The notes beneath the pieces were generated by a model. The model was not told where the DNA came from, did no database searches, and worked only from the letters and a program-made list of their open reading frames with translations. A DNA stretch of 19,537 nt from Bacteroidales bacterium (GTDB lineage Bacteria; Bacteroidota; Bacteroidia; Bacteroidales; Muribaculaceae), in assembly GCA_900767075.1 (NCBI GenBank), contig CAAFXX010000162.1, forward strand, positions 1-19,537, read 5' to 3'. Each line of letters starts with the position of its first letter. Position 1 is the stretch's first letter. Below are positions 8,255-15,334 of this stretch, piece by piece. The translations under genes and the position numbers were made by a program.

Positions 8255-9040
8255 TCAAAGATAATTTATAGGATTTTTTTCCTTATCCGAAAAATAAATT
8301 ACGGAATCAGGGAATTTGCCGCGTATTATCCGCGAGAATATTTTCTGGGAGCATAACTCGCTTTCATAATGACCGATATCTGCGATTAGAATATCAATGC
8401 CATAATTGGTGAAGTCATGGTATTTGACGTCGCCGGTAATTATTATATCGGCTCCGCGCTCAATTGCCTTTTTAATCAGAAAAGCTCCCGAGCCGCCACA
8501 TACAGCCACCTTCTTTATGACAAGTTTGGTCGACTGCGCCGAATATCTCAATGCCTTTACACTGAACGTTTCCTTCACCTTGCGCAGAAACTCAAGTGTA
8601 GGAGTCGGCAGCGTCTGACCCAATACGCCGATTCCGCACCTGACGTCGCTTGCCGAAGGATCAAGAACACTGAGACCGGTCAATCCGAGGGAGTGGGCGA
8701 TTTCATGGCTGACGCCATCCCAGGCGGAATCAAGGTTTGTATGAGCCGCATAGATAGCAACGCCGTTGCGTATGGCTTTGATAACGATGCGTTCGGCAGC
8801 CGTACTCCCCGTGATTTCCTTAAGTCCCTTGAAAAGCAAAGGGTGATGAGACACTATCATATTGCAGCTTCTGTCCAGAGCTTCCTGAAGTATCTCTTCC
8901 GTCACATCAAGGCAGAGAAGCACAGCGCTTACAGTCATTTCCGGGTCGCCTACCTGAAGGCCCGCGTTGTCATAGTCTTCCTGAAGGTTTTTCGGTGCGA
9001 ATTCTTCTATTGCTTCAGCTATATCCCTGACTTTTATCAT
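8255..9040 (-). CDS. Nif3-like dinuclear metal centre protein
   Basis: 261 residues, the usual length of the short form lacking the central PII-like insert found in some relatives. The two-metal site is complete: His65-His66 (SHHPLLF), Asp104 (HTNLDSAWDG), His224 and Glu228 (GHYESE). GDVKYHD and the EDYDNAGLQVGD start are also typical. Family members (E. coli YbgI, human NIF3L1) form toroidal hexamers. They are often labelled 'GTP cyclohydrolase I type 2', but that activity is not well established and I do not assign it. The gene lies between aspS and the zinc-ribbon gene. The conserved N-terminus MIKVRDIAEAIEEFAP supports this start. Confidence 0.93.
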   Translation of the reverse strand: MIKVRDIAEAIEEFAPKNLQEDYDNAGLQVGDPEMTVSAVLLCLDVTEEILQEALDRSCNMIVSHHPLLFKGLKEITGSTAAERIVIKAIRNGVAIYAAHTNLDSAWDGVSHEIAHSLGLTGLSVLDPSASDVRCGIGVLGQTLPTPTLEFLRKVKETFSVKALRYSAQSTKLVIKKVAVCGGSGAFLIKKAIERGADIIITGDVKYHDFTNYGIDILIADIGHYESELCSQKIFSRIIRGKFPDSVIYFSDKEKNPINYL

Positions 9041-9113
9041 AGAAATTATTTGATCTGACTTATGAAAGTAACAATGAAGTTTTTCTCTTCATTATTGACT
9101 TTCCGGACTATAT

Positions 9114-9139
9114 GTCAGACCCGGATTCCCGGGTCTGAC
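9114..9139. terminator. Strong hairpin after aspS (terminator or processing site)
   Basis: An 11-bp perfect stem, GTCAGACCCGG (9114-9124) with CCGGGTCTGAC (9129-9139), closes a 4-base loop 24 bases beyond the aspS stop on the minus strand. There is no T run on either side, so intrinsic termination is likely partial. It may stabilise the aspS 3' end or only reduce read-through into the Nif3-like gene. A smaller stem AATGAAG/CTTCATT (9073-9093) lies between it and that gene. Confidence 0.5.
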
Positions 9140-9162
9140 CATGTGCTGTACCCAATTGAGGA

Positions 9163-10923
9163 TTATTTCTTATCGACAGGCTTTAACTGAAGATACAGCT
9201 CGTCAAGCTGTTCGGGGGCGATCGGCGACGGAGACTCATTCATCGTGTCCCTGCCTGAATTATTCTTCGGGAATGCAATCACGTCGCGGATTGTATCGAG
9301 TTCCGCCAGAATCGAGACGAAACGGTCGAAACCCAAGGCGAGACCTCCGTGAGGGGGTGCTCCGTATTTGAATGCGTTCATCAGGAAGCCGAACTGTTCA
9401 TGAGCGCGTTCAGGCGTGAAGCCCAGAAGCTTGAACATCTTGTCCTGAAGTTCAGAATCATGGATACGGATGGATCCGCCGCCCAGCTCCGTGCCATTGA
9501 CCACGATATCGTATGCTGTGGCGCGTACTCTGCCCGGATCTGTATCAAGAAGAGGAATATCTTCGGGATTAGGCGACGTAAAGGGGTGATGCATGGCGTA
9601 ATAACGTTTCGTTTCCTCATCCCATTCAAAAAGCGGGAAATCAATCACCCAGAGAGGTGCGAACACGCTCTTGTCGCGCAGACCGAGTTGATTGCCCATC
9701 TCAAGACGAAGCTCGCAAAGCTGCTTGCGCGTCTTCATAGCCTCGCCTGTCATGACAAGCAGAAGATCACCGGGCTCGGCATCTGCCTTCCTGCCCCAGT
9801 CCTGAAGCTCTTCGGATGTATAGAATTTGCCTACTGAACTCTTGACCGAGCCATCGGGCTCGAATTTAACCCAGATGAGCCCCTTGGCACCGATCTGTGA
9901 CCGTTTAACGAAATCGGTAAGCTGGTCGAGCTGCTTGCGGGTATATCCTGCGCAGCCCTTGGCATTGATTCCGACTACAAGTTCGGCATCATCGATCACG
10001 CTGAAGCCTTTACCCTTGGCAACATCGTTAAACTCAACAAACGGCATGCCAAAACGGATATCAGGCTTATCGGAACCGTAAAGACGCATGGCGTCCGCCC
10101 ATGTCATGCGCGGGAAGGGGTCCGTAAAATCAATATTCTTGACAAACTTGAAAATATGTTTCACAAGACCTTCGAACATCTCGATGACATCCTCCTGCTC
10201 CACGAAGCTCATCTCGCAGTCCACCTGTGTGAATTCCGGCTGACGGTCGGCGCGGAGATCCTCGTCGCGGAAACATTTGGCGAGCTGGAAATAACGGTCG
10301 TATCCGCTCACCATGAGAAGCTGCTTGAAAAGCTGGGGACTCTGGGGAAGGGCATAGAATTCACCCGGATTCATGCGAGACGGAACCACAAAGTCGCGGG
10401 CGCCCTCCGGCGTCGATTTCACGAGCACAGGAGTCTCGATCTCAAGAAAGCCTTTCGAATCCAGGTAACGGCGAATTTCAAAAGCCATCTTGTGACGCAG
10501 TTCAAGATTGCGGCGCACGCAGGGACGGCGAAGGTCAAGATAACGGTATTTCATGCGAAGGTCATCGCCTCCGTCTGTATGGTCTTCAATTGTGAATGGA
10601 GGGATCTCGCTGGTGTTCAAAACCTCAAGACTGTCGGCGATCACCTCAATCTCGCCGGTGGGCATGTTGGGGTTCTTGCTGAATCTCTCGGCGACCTTTC
10701 CCTTGATTCTCACCACATATTCACGTCCGAGTGAATTGGCGAGCTCTGTGAGTTCGCGGTTTATCTCATTGTTGAAGACCACCTGCGTAATGCCGTAACG
10801 GTCGCGGATGTCCACAAATGTCATGCCGCCCATTTTGCGGGTGCGCTGCACCCAGCCGGCGAGCACGGCGTCGCTCCCGGCGTCCGAAAGGCGCAACTCG
10901 CCACATGTCTTGTCTCTATACAT
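9163..10923 (-). CDS. aspS: Aspartyl-tRNA synthetase
   Basis: 586 residues, the normal bacterial length. It attaches Asp to tRNA-Asp in the cytoplasm. An N-terminal OB-fold anticodon-binding domain spans about 1-110 (LAGWVQRTRK, FVDIRDRYG). The class II catalytic core has motif 1 near 158-170 (GFLEIETPVL), the flipping-loop/QSPQ region near 189-203, motif 2 near 218-236 (FRDEDLRADRQPEFTQVD) and motif 3 at 526-534 (GGLALGFDR). A bacterial GAD insert lies in between (about 300-425). Position 31 is Met where discriminating enzymes have a nonpolar residue and non-discriminating ones often have His, which favours an Asp-only enzyme. Intact, no anomalies. It has its own promoter and a structured leader upstream. 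Confidence 0.98.
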   Translation of the reverse strand: MYRDKTCGELRLSDAGSDAVLAGWVQRTRKMGGMTFVDIRDRYGITQVVFNNEINRELTELANSLGREYVVRIKGKVAERFSKNPNMPTGEIEVIADSLEVLNTSEIPPFTIEDHTDGGDDLRMKYRYLDLRRPCVRRNLELRHKMAFEIRRYLDSKGFLEIETPVLVKSTPEGARDFVVPSRMNPGEFYALPQSPQLFKQLLMVSGYDRYFQLAKCFRDEDLRADRQPEFTQVDCEMSFVEQEDVIEMFEGLVKHIFKFVKNIDFTDPFPRMTWADAMRLYGSDKPDIRFGMPFVEFNDVAKGKGFSVIDDAELVVGINAKGCAGYTRKQLDQLTDFVKRSQIGAKGLIWVKFEPDGSVKSSVGKFYTSEELQDWGRKADAEPGDLLLVMTGEAMKTRKQLCELRLEMGNQLGLRDKSVFAPLWVIDFPLFEWDEETKRYYAMHHPFTSPNPEDIPLLDTDPGRVRATAYDIVVNGTELGGGSIRIHDSELQDKMFKLLGFTPERAHEQFGFLMNAFKYGAPPHGGLALGFDRFVSILAELDTIRDVIAFPKNNSGRDTMNESPSPIAPEQLDELYLQLKPVDKK

Positions 10924-10962
10924 TTCTATGTCAGATATTTACCTACGATTTTATCGTTTCAT

Positions 10963-11001
10963 AGCCGACCCGGGACTCCCTATGGGGGCTCCTTGTCGGC
11001 T
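10963..11001 (-). promoter_or_regulatory. Structured 5' leader hairpin of aspS
   Basis: AGCCGAC (10963-10969) pairs with GTCGGCT (10995-11001). The inner part holds further complementary C-rich and G-rich runs, so on the minus strand the first roughly 40 nucleotides of the aspS transcript can fold into one long stem. With the mapped promoter boxes, transcription should begin around 11005, placing the hairpin at the very 5' end of a leader of about 80 bases. It could be a 5' stabilising stem, an autoregulatory AspRS site, or the 3' hairpin of the TM2 gene. Confidence 0.5.
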
Positions 11002-11011
11002 GTTTAACGTG

Positions 11012-11043
11012 CAAATATAGCAATTTTTAACCTTTCAGGCAAA
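11012..11043 (-). promoter_or_regulatory. aspS: Promoter of aspS, Bacteroidetes type
   Basis: Minus-strand TTTG (11043-11040) and TATATTTG (11019-11012) are separated by exactly 20 bases. This matches the Bacteroidetes primary-sigma consensus TTTG and TAnnTTTG completely. It lies wholly between the TM2 gene stop and aspS, so aspS can be transcribed independently. Confidence 0.82.
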
Positions 11044-11063
11044 TTTAAAATTCTCCCTTACGG

Positions 11064-11495
11064 TCAGAAAAGGGGCAATGTACTCGTGGAATCGAGATAT
11101 TTATGCTTGAAATCCTCGTTGCTCATACAGAGGATCATGATTCCCTGGATAAGCATCACTATGCTCCACAATCCGCATGTCACGATCGACAGAAGAATGG
11201 TTATGAAACCACCTGCAACCTTTCCCATTACAAAATAATGCACTCCAAGAGAACCCACAAGAATGGCAAGGATGCCGCATATGATCTTCTTGTTGCTGAT
11301 TTCAATATCGGCAGTCGCCGCCTGACGGCTTCTGATTTCATGAAGATGCCCCATCAGTTCCGGATATGTGTAGAGAGGCTGCCACATACCGTTCTCGCCG
11401 CATACCGATGTATTTTCATTTACCGGATAATTGAACACTTCGCGGGCACTCATCGGACCTATGTTGGCACCGTTAAAATTTATATAATACTGCAT
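11064..11495 (-). CDS. GYF_2 plus TM2 domain membrane protein
   Basis: 143 residues in two parts. Residues 1-50 match the GYF_2 (DUF4339) pattern: YYINFNGANIGPMS, then a Trp-containing WQPL and YPEL. GYF-type folds bind proline-rich peptides in eukaryotes; the bacterial role is unknown. Residues about 70-123 form two membrane helices with a short turn (GSLGVHYFVMGK), a TM2 domain in which the usual Asp-Arg-Phe turn is replaced by Val-His-Tyr-Phe. The N-terminus is probably cytoplasmic. AGGAG lies close to the start codon (AGGAGAAATG), one of few visible ribosome sites here. Transcribed divergently from parC. Function not known. Confidence 0.85.
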   Translation of the reverse strand: MQYYINFNGANIGPMSAREVFNYPVNENTSVCGENGMWQPLYTYPELMGHLHEIRSRQAATADIEISNKKIICGILAILVGSLGVHYFVMGKVAGGFITILLSIVTCGLWSIVMLIQGIMILCMSNEDFKHKYLDSTSTLPLF

Positions 11496-11535
11496 TTCTC
11501 CTGTTGTTTTTTCTTATTAAACAATTTATCAAATG

Positions 11536-11543
11536 CAAAATTA
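11536..11543 (-). promoter_or_regulatory. Probable -7 box of the TM2 gene promoter
   Basis: Minus-strand TAATTTTG fully matches TAnnTTTG and lies about 40 bases before the start codon. The only upstream partner at usable spacing is TTAG, 21 bases away, so the -33 element is weak. Confidence 0.5.
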
Positions 11544-11565
11544 ATATTTTATCGCATTTTTTTGC

Positions 11566-11573
11566 TAACTTTA
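11566..11573 (+). promoter_or_regulatory. parC: Possible -7 box for parC
   Basis: TAACTTTA is one base from TAnnTTTG on the plus strand, about 80 bases before parC. No convincing -33 box sits 19-21 bases upstream. It is the best candidate in the 158-bp divergent region. Confidence 0.35.
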
Positions 11574-11588
11574 CATGTTAAATACTGA

Positions 11589-11621
11589 GAAGTTGTTCAA
11601 ACTAATTTACTAAACAACTTC
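11589..11621. repeat. Inverted repeat upstream of parC
   Basis: A perfect 9-base dyad, GAAGTTGTT (11589-11597) and AACAACTTC (11613-11621), with a 15-base AT-rich spacer. It lies between the probable parC -7 box and the parC start. It could be an operator for a dimeric regulator or an RNA hairpin in the leader. It is not a terminator, as no T run follows. Confidence 0.55.
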
Positions 11622-11653
11622 CGATTTTCGCACCGAACTAAAAAATTTTAATA

Positions 11654-14446
11654 ATGTCAGAAGACAACGACATCATTAACATTTCCGACAACACAGAAGA
11701 CAATCAGGAAAAATCGGCTCCTGCAGCCGAGCTTTCTCCGACAGAGAAAAAGACCGTGCTTTCAGGCATGTTCCGGGACTGGTATCTGGAATATGCCAGC
11801 TACGTAATTCTCGAGCGCGCCGTCCCCAGCATCGAGGACGGACTCAAGCCTGTGCAAAGGCGAATATTACATTCGATGCAGACCATCGACGACGGCAGGT
11901 TCAACAAGGCCGCCAATATCGTGGGCAACACCATGCAATATCATCCTCACGGCGATGCATCCATCGGCGACGCCTTGGTTCAGCTCGGGCAAAAGAAACT
12001 GCTGATCGACACGCAGGGCAACTGGGGAAACATACTCACCGGCGACGATGCAGCCGCTCCCCGTTACATCGAGGCAAGACTTTCCGAATTTGCCATCGAG
12101 ACAGCATTCTCCCCCAAGATCACCGATTGGGGCGTGAGCTACGACGGCAGGAAGAAAGAGCCTGTGACCCTTCCCATGAAATTTCCTCTCCTCCTCATGC
12201 AGGGAGTTGAGGGCATCGCCGTGGGTCTTTCCTCAAAGATATTGCCTCATAATTTCAACGAGATTCTTGACGCGGCAATCGATTATCTTCACGACCGTCC
12301 CTTCAAGTTACTCCCGGATTTCCAGACGGGCGGCCTGCTCGACGTCACAAAATACAATGACGGCGGACGCGGCGGAAGCGTGAAGGTAAGGGCCAAGATC
12401 GAGAAAATCGACAACAAGACCCTTGCAATAACCGAGCTCCCCTACGGCAAGACGACAGCCACACTCATACCCTCCATTCTTTCGGCTGTCGAAAAGGGTA
12501 AGATAAAGATCAAAAGTGTCGACGACAACACTGCCGCGACCGCTGAAATACTCATTCATCTCGCGCCGGGCACATCGAGCGACAAAGCCATCGACGCCCT
12601 GTATGCCTTCACCGACTGCGAGGTCAGCATCTCGCCGAACTGCTGCGTGATCCGCGACCGCAAGCCTGCTTTCCTTACCGTATCCGAACTGTTGCGGCAT
12701 TCGGTCGACAGCACGAAGGATATGCTGCGCCGCGAGCTGGAGATTAAGCTTGGAGAGACACGCGAACAGCAGCTTTTCGCATCGATCGAGAAGATTTTCA
12801 TCGAACAACGGATGTATAAGGACGCCGGCATCGAGAACGCCCCCGACATGGAGACTGCAATCCGCCGTCTCGATGAGTTGTTCGAGCCGTTCAAGGCGGA
12901 TTTCTTCCGTCCGCTCACCGATGAAGACCTCACAAGGTTATGGGAGATCAAGATGGGGCGCATCCTGAAATTCAACAGCGAGAAGGCTGATGAAAAGATA
13001 GCCCGTCTTGACGAGGAGATAGAACACATTGAATATGACCTCGGTCATATGCTCGAATTTACCGAGAAATGGTATAAACACCTGAAGGAAAAATACGGAG
13101 CGCATTATCCAAGGCGTACGACAATCCGTGGATTCGACGCCATACAGGCTTCCAAGGTTGCTGAGGCAAACAAACGTTTCTATGTCGACGAGGAAGGCGG
13201 CTTCATCGGCACCGGACTGAAAGACAAGAAATTCCTTTTCACATGCTCCGACATCGACGATATACTTGTAATATTCGGTGACGGCAAATACAAGATTGTG
13301 AGGGTAGCCGACAAGCTTTATGTCGGCAAGAACATCATCCACATAGGCATTTTCAAGAAGGGAGACACCCGCACCATCTATAATGTGATTTACCTGAACG
13401 GCAAGGGCGGCTCGACCTATATGAAACGCTTCCCGATAACCGGTCTGACCCGCGATAAGGAATATGACATAACCAAAGGTTTTCCCGGCTCCAAGATATT
13501 ATGGCTCACCTGTAACCATAACGGAGAGGCGGAAACTGTCAGAGTGTTGCTGCGCGACGAGCCGGATGCATCAGGACGCCGTCCGCGCAACAGAAGGCTT
13601 CAGATAAATTTCTCGGATCTGGCTGTCAAGGGAAAGGAATCGCTCGGTAATCTTGTGACAAAATACAGGGTCGAACGCCGTGGCATCACTCTCGAGAAAG
13701 AGGGTACAAGTACACTTGGCGGCCGCGAGGTATGGTTCGACCGCGACGTGCTCCGCCTCAACTACGACGGACGCGGCGAGAGTCTCGGAATATTCCAGGG
13801 CAACGACCAGGTGCTTGTAATCACACGCGACGGAGAATATTTCACGTCCTCTTTCTCCGACACCAACCATTACGAGGACAACATCCTCAGGATAGAGAAA
13901 TTTGACCCTCACAAGGTCTGGACGCTCGTTCTTTTCGATGCATCCCTCGGCTTCCCCTATTTGAAACGCTTTGAATTCGAGGCTTCGGCAAAGCCGCAGC
14001 GTTTTGTGGGAAATGATTCATCATCAAGAATCATTCTTCTCACCGACACTCCCTGCGCACGCATAGAAGTCACCTTCGGCGGTGCGGACGCTGTCCGTCC
14101 ACCTGTCGAAATAGAAGCCGACGAATTTATTGGAGTAAAGAGTTTCAAGGCAAAAGGGAAACGACTCTCCACTTATAATATCGAGAGCGTCGTGGAACTT
14201 CCTCCCACACATTTTCCTGAAACCGATTCCGAAACTACCTCCGCGACTTTAGGCGGTTCGGATAACGACGGGGATGACGACGAGAATTCGTCCGAGTATG
14301 ATAATACATACGAAAAGAAGGATGATGACAGCGAAGCCAACCCCGGTTCTTCCGATAACACGAACCTTTCTTCCGAAGATTCTCCAGTCGATTCAACCGA
14401 ACCAAAGCAACCTAAGGAAGGGTCTTTATTTGATTTTGATGACTAA
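11654..14446 (+). CDS. parC: DNA topoisomerase IV subunit A
   Basis: 930 residues. Breakage-reunion subunit of the type IIA topoisomerase that unlinks daughter chromosomes, working with ParE (not in this window). The catalytic Tyr is Tyr138 in AAAPRYIEARLSE; GLKPVQRRIL (63-72) and HPHGDASIGD (97-106) form the DNA-binding helix region. Coiled-coil and tower regions follow, then a beta-pinwheel-like C-terminal domain (about 500-850). No gyrase box (QRRGGKG-type) is present, which separates it from GyrA. The position of the quinolone-contact Ser (E. coli ParC Ser80) is Ala102, and Glu84 aligns with Asp106. Both ends are disordered: an acidic 1-30 and a Ser/Asp/Glu-rich tail at 856-930 ending GSLFDFDD. 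The stop overlaps the next gene's start. Confidence 0.95.
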   Translation: MSEDNDIINISDNTEDNQEKSAPAAELSPTEKKTVLSGMFRDWYLEYASYVILERAVPSIEDGLKPVQRRILHSMQTIDDGRFNKAANIVGNTMQYHPHGDASIGDALVQLGQKKLLIDTQGNWGNILTGDDAAAPRYIEARLSEFAIETAFSPKITDWGVSYDGRKKEPVTLPMKFPLLLMQGVEGIAVGLSSKILPHNFNEILDAAIDYLHDRPFKLLPDFQTGGLLDVTKYNDGGRGGSVKVRAKIEKIDNKTLAITELPYGKTTATLIPSILSAVEKGKIKIKSVDDNTAATAEILIHLAPGTSSDKAIDALYAFTDCEVSISPNCCVIRDRKPAFLTVSELLRHSVDSTKDMLRRELEIKLGETREQQLFASIEKIFIEQRMYKDAGIENAPDMETAIRRLDELFEPFKADFFRPLTDEDLTRLWEIKMGRILKFNSEKADEKIARLDEEIEHIEYDLGHMLEFTEKWYKHLKEKYGAHYPRRTTIRGFDAIQASKVAEANKRFYVDEEGGFIGTGLKDKKFLFTCSDIDDILVIFGDGKYKIVRVADKLYVGKNIIHIGIFKKGDTRTIYNVIYLNGKGGSTYMKRFPITGLTRDKEYDITKGFPGSKILWLTCNHNGEAETVRVLLRDEPDASGRRPRNRRLQINFSDLAVKGKESLGNLVTKYRVERRGITLEKEGTSTLGGREVWFDRDVLRLNYDGRGESLGIFQGNDQVLVITRDGEYFTSSFSDTNHYEDNILRIEKFDPHKVWTLVLFDASLGFPYLKRFEFEASAKPQRFVGNDSSSRIILLTDTPCARIEVTFGGADAVRPPVEIEADEFIGVKSFKAKGKRLSTYNIESVVELPPTHFPETDSETTSATLGGSDNDGDDDENSSEYDNTYEKKDDDSEANPGSSDNTNLSSEDSPVDSTEPKQPKEGSLFDFDD

Positions 14447-15326
14447 TATACGAAAAAAACTCACATCAGGACGTTTTGCCGGATTCAGGAAACTGATTCC
14501 GGCAGCGGCTTTATGCCTGATGACGCTCTCCACTTCAGCCCAAAGCGCCCAATCAGAGAGTGACGCAGACATACCAAGACCGGTCACTTCCACCTACAGG
14601 ATAGAAATCGGCGGCAGCTCGGCACTTTCAACTTATCTCTCCCCTATCCGTTACAATGGATTGCATGCCGGCGTTTCCGGCACATGGTCTAAGGCTCTGA
14701 GGCAAAGTCCCGAACATTGGATCATGGAGTTCGAAGGGGCGCTTTACTGGCGATCCATGCGGAATCCTGCCCGAACGTCCATAATGGCAGGTCTCGACGG
14801 CAGATTCGACTTGGGTCTATCCTACCGTTGGCGTCTTCCATATGGAATACAATTATCGGCAGGACCTTCGCTCCATCTGAACGGCGGAGCGCTTTATATG
14901 CTCCGCAACGGCAACAATCCCGTCACGGCAATAGCCTATGCCGGGATAGCAGCGCGAGGGGCGATTTCATGGCGCACGAAAATAGGCCGGTTACCCGTCT
15001 TGGTCAGCAACCATGTTTCGCTTCCCACACTCGGTGCTTTCTTCTGTCCGGAATACGGAGAGACATATTATGAGATATGGCTTGGAAACCATAAGAATCT
15101 CGCTCATTGCGGTTGGTGGGGCAACGCTTTCGCGATAAACAATCACCTTTCCGTCACGCTTGATTTCGGACGGACGGCAATGGAGATCGGCTACCGATAT
15201 TCCTTTAATTCGTATTGGGCAAACAGTCTCAATACAAAAATGGGCACCCATGCCTTCACTATCGGTGTAATACCGGGTGGAATCGGACTGAAAAATAAAT
15301 CAAAAGTCAATTATTCAATCTATTGA
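14439..15326 (+). CDS. Exported beta-rich protein of unknown function (possibly DUF3316)
   Basis: 295 residues from ATG 14439, which overlaps the parC stop codon by 8 bases (translational coupling). A longer in-frame frame reaches back to 14274 but lies inside parC and encodes no signal sequence, so it is rejected. A signal peptide with a basic N-region (RKK, R, RK) and hydrophobic 19-30 is likely cut after Ala34 (STSA before QS). The mature part has alternating strand patterns, many Gly/Tyr/Trp residues, and EIGGSSALSTYLSPIRYNG near its start. That is reminiscent of the Bacteroidetes outer-membrane-type family DUF3316, though I cannot confirm this. It ends VNYSIY rather than with a classic terminal Phe. 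The S41 lipoprotein follows 8 bases later. Confidence 0.78.
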   Translation: MTNIRKKLTSGRFAGFRKLIPAAALCLMTLSTSAQSAQSESDADIPRPVTSTYRIEIGGSSALSTYLSPIRYNGLHAGVSGTWSKALRQSPEHWIMEFEGALYWRSMRNPARTSIMAGLDGRFDLGLSYRWRLPYGIQLSAGPSLHLNGGALYMLRNGNNPVTAIAYAGIAARGAISWRTKIGRLPVLVSNHVSLPTLGAFFCPEYGETYYEIWLGNHKNLAHCGWWGNAFAINNHLSVTLDFGRTAMEIGYRYSFNSYWANSLNTKMGTHAFTIGVIPGGIGLKNKSKVNYSIY

Positions 15327-15334
15327 GTCGCGAT

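Noticed and set aside
7529..8356. Long plus-strand open frame (about 275 codons) opposite the zinc-ribbon gene
   Set aside because: Antisense shadow of a Lys/Glu-rich coiled coil, which gives Leu/Phe-rich nonsense; no family features and it runs over the gene boundary.
8417..9058. Plus-strand open frame of about 213 codons opposite the Nif3-like gene
   Set aside because: The opposite frame encodes a complete metal-site Nif3 protein; this frame has no recognisable motif.
10156..10734. Plus-strand open frame of about 192 codons opposite aspS
   Set aside because: Lies entirely within an intact, well-conserved aspS; composition is that of a reverse complement.
12308..12808. Minus-strand open frame opposite parC
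   Set aside because: Antisense to conserved ParC core sequence; no start signal or motif.
14274..14438. Upstream extension of the exported protein inside parC
   Set aside because: It would place 55 hydrophilic residues before a clear signal peptide; ATG 14439 gives a proper signal sequence and stop-start overlap.
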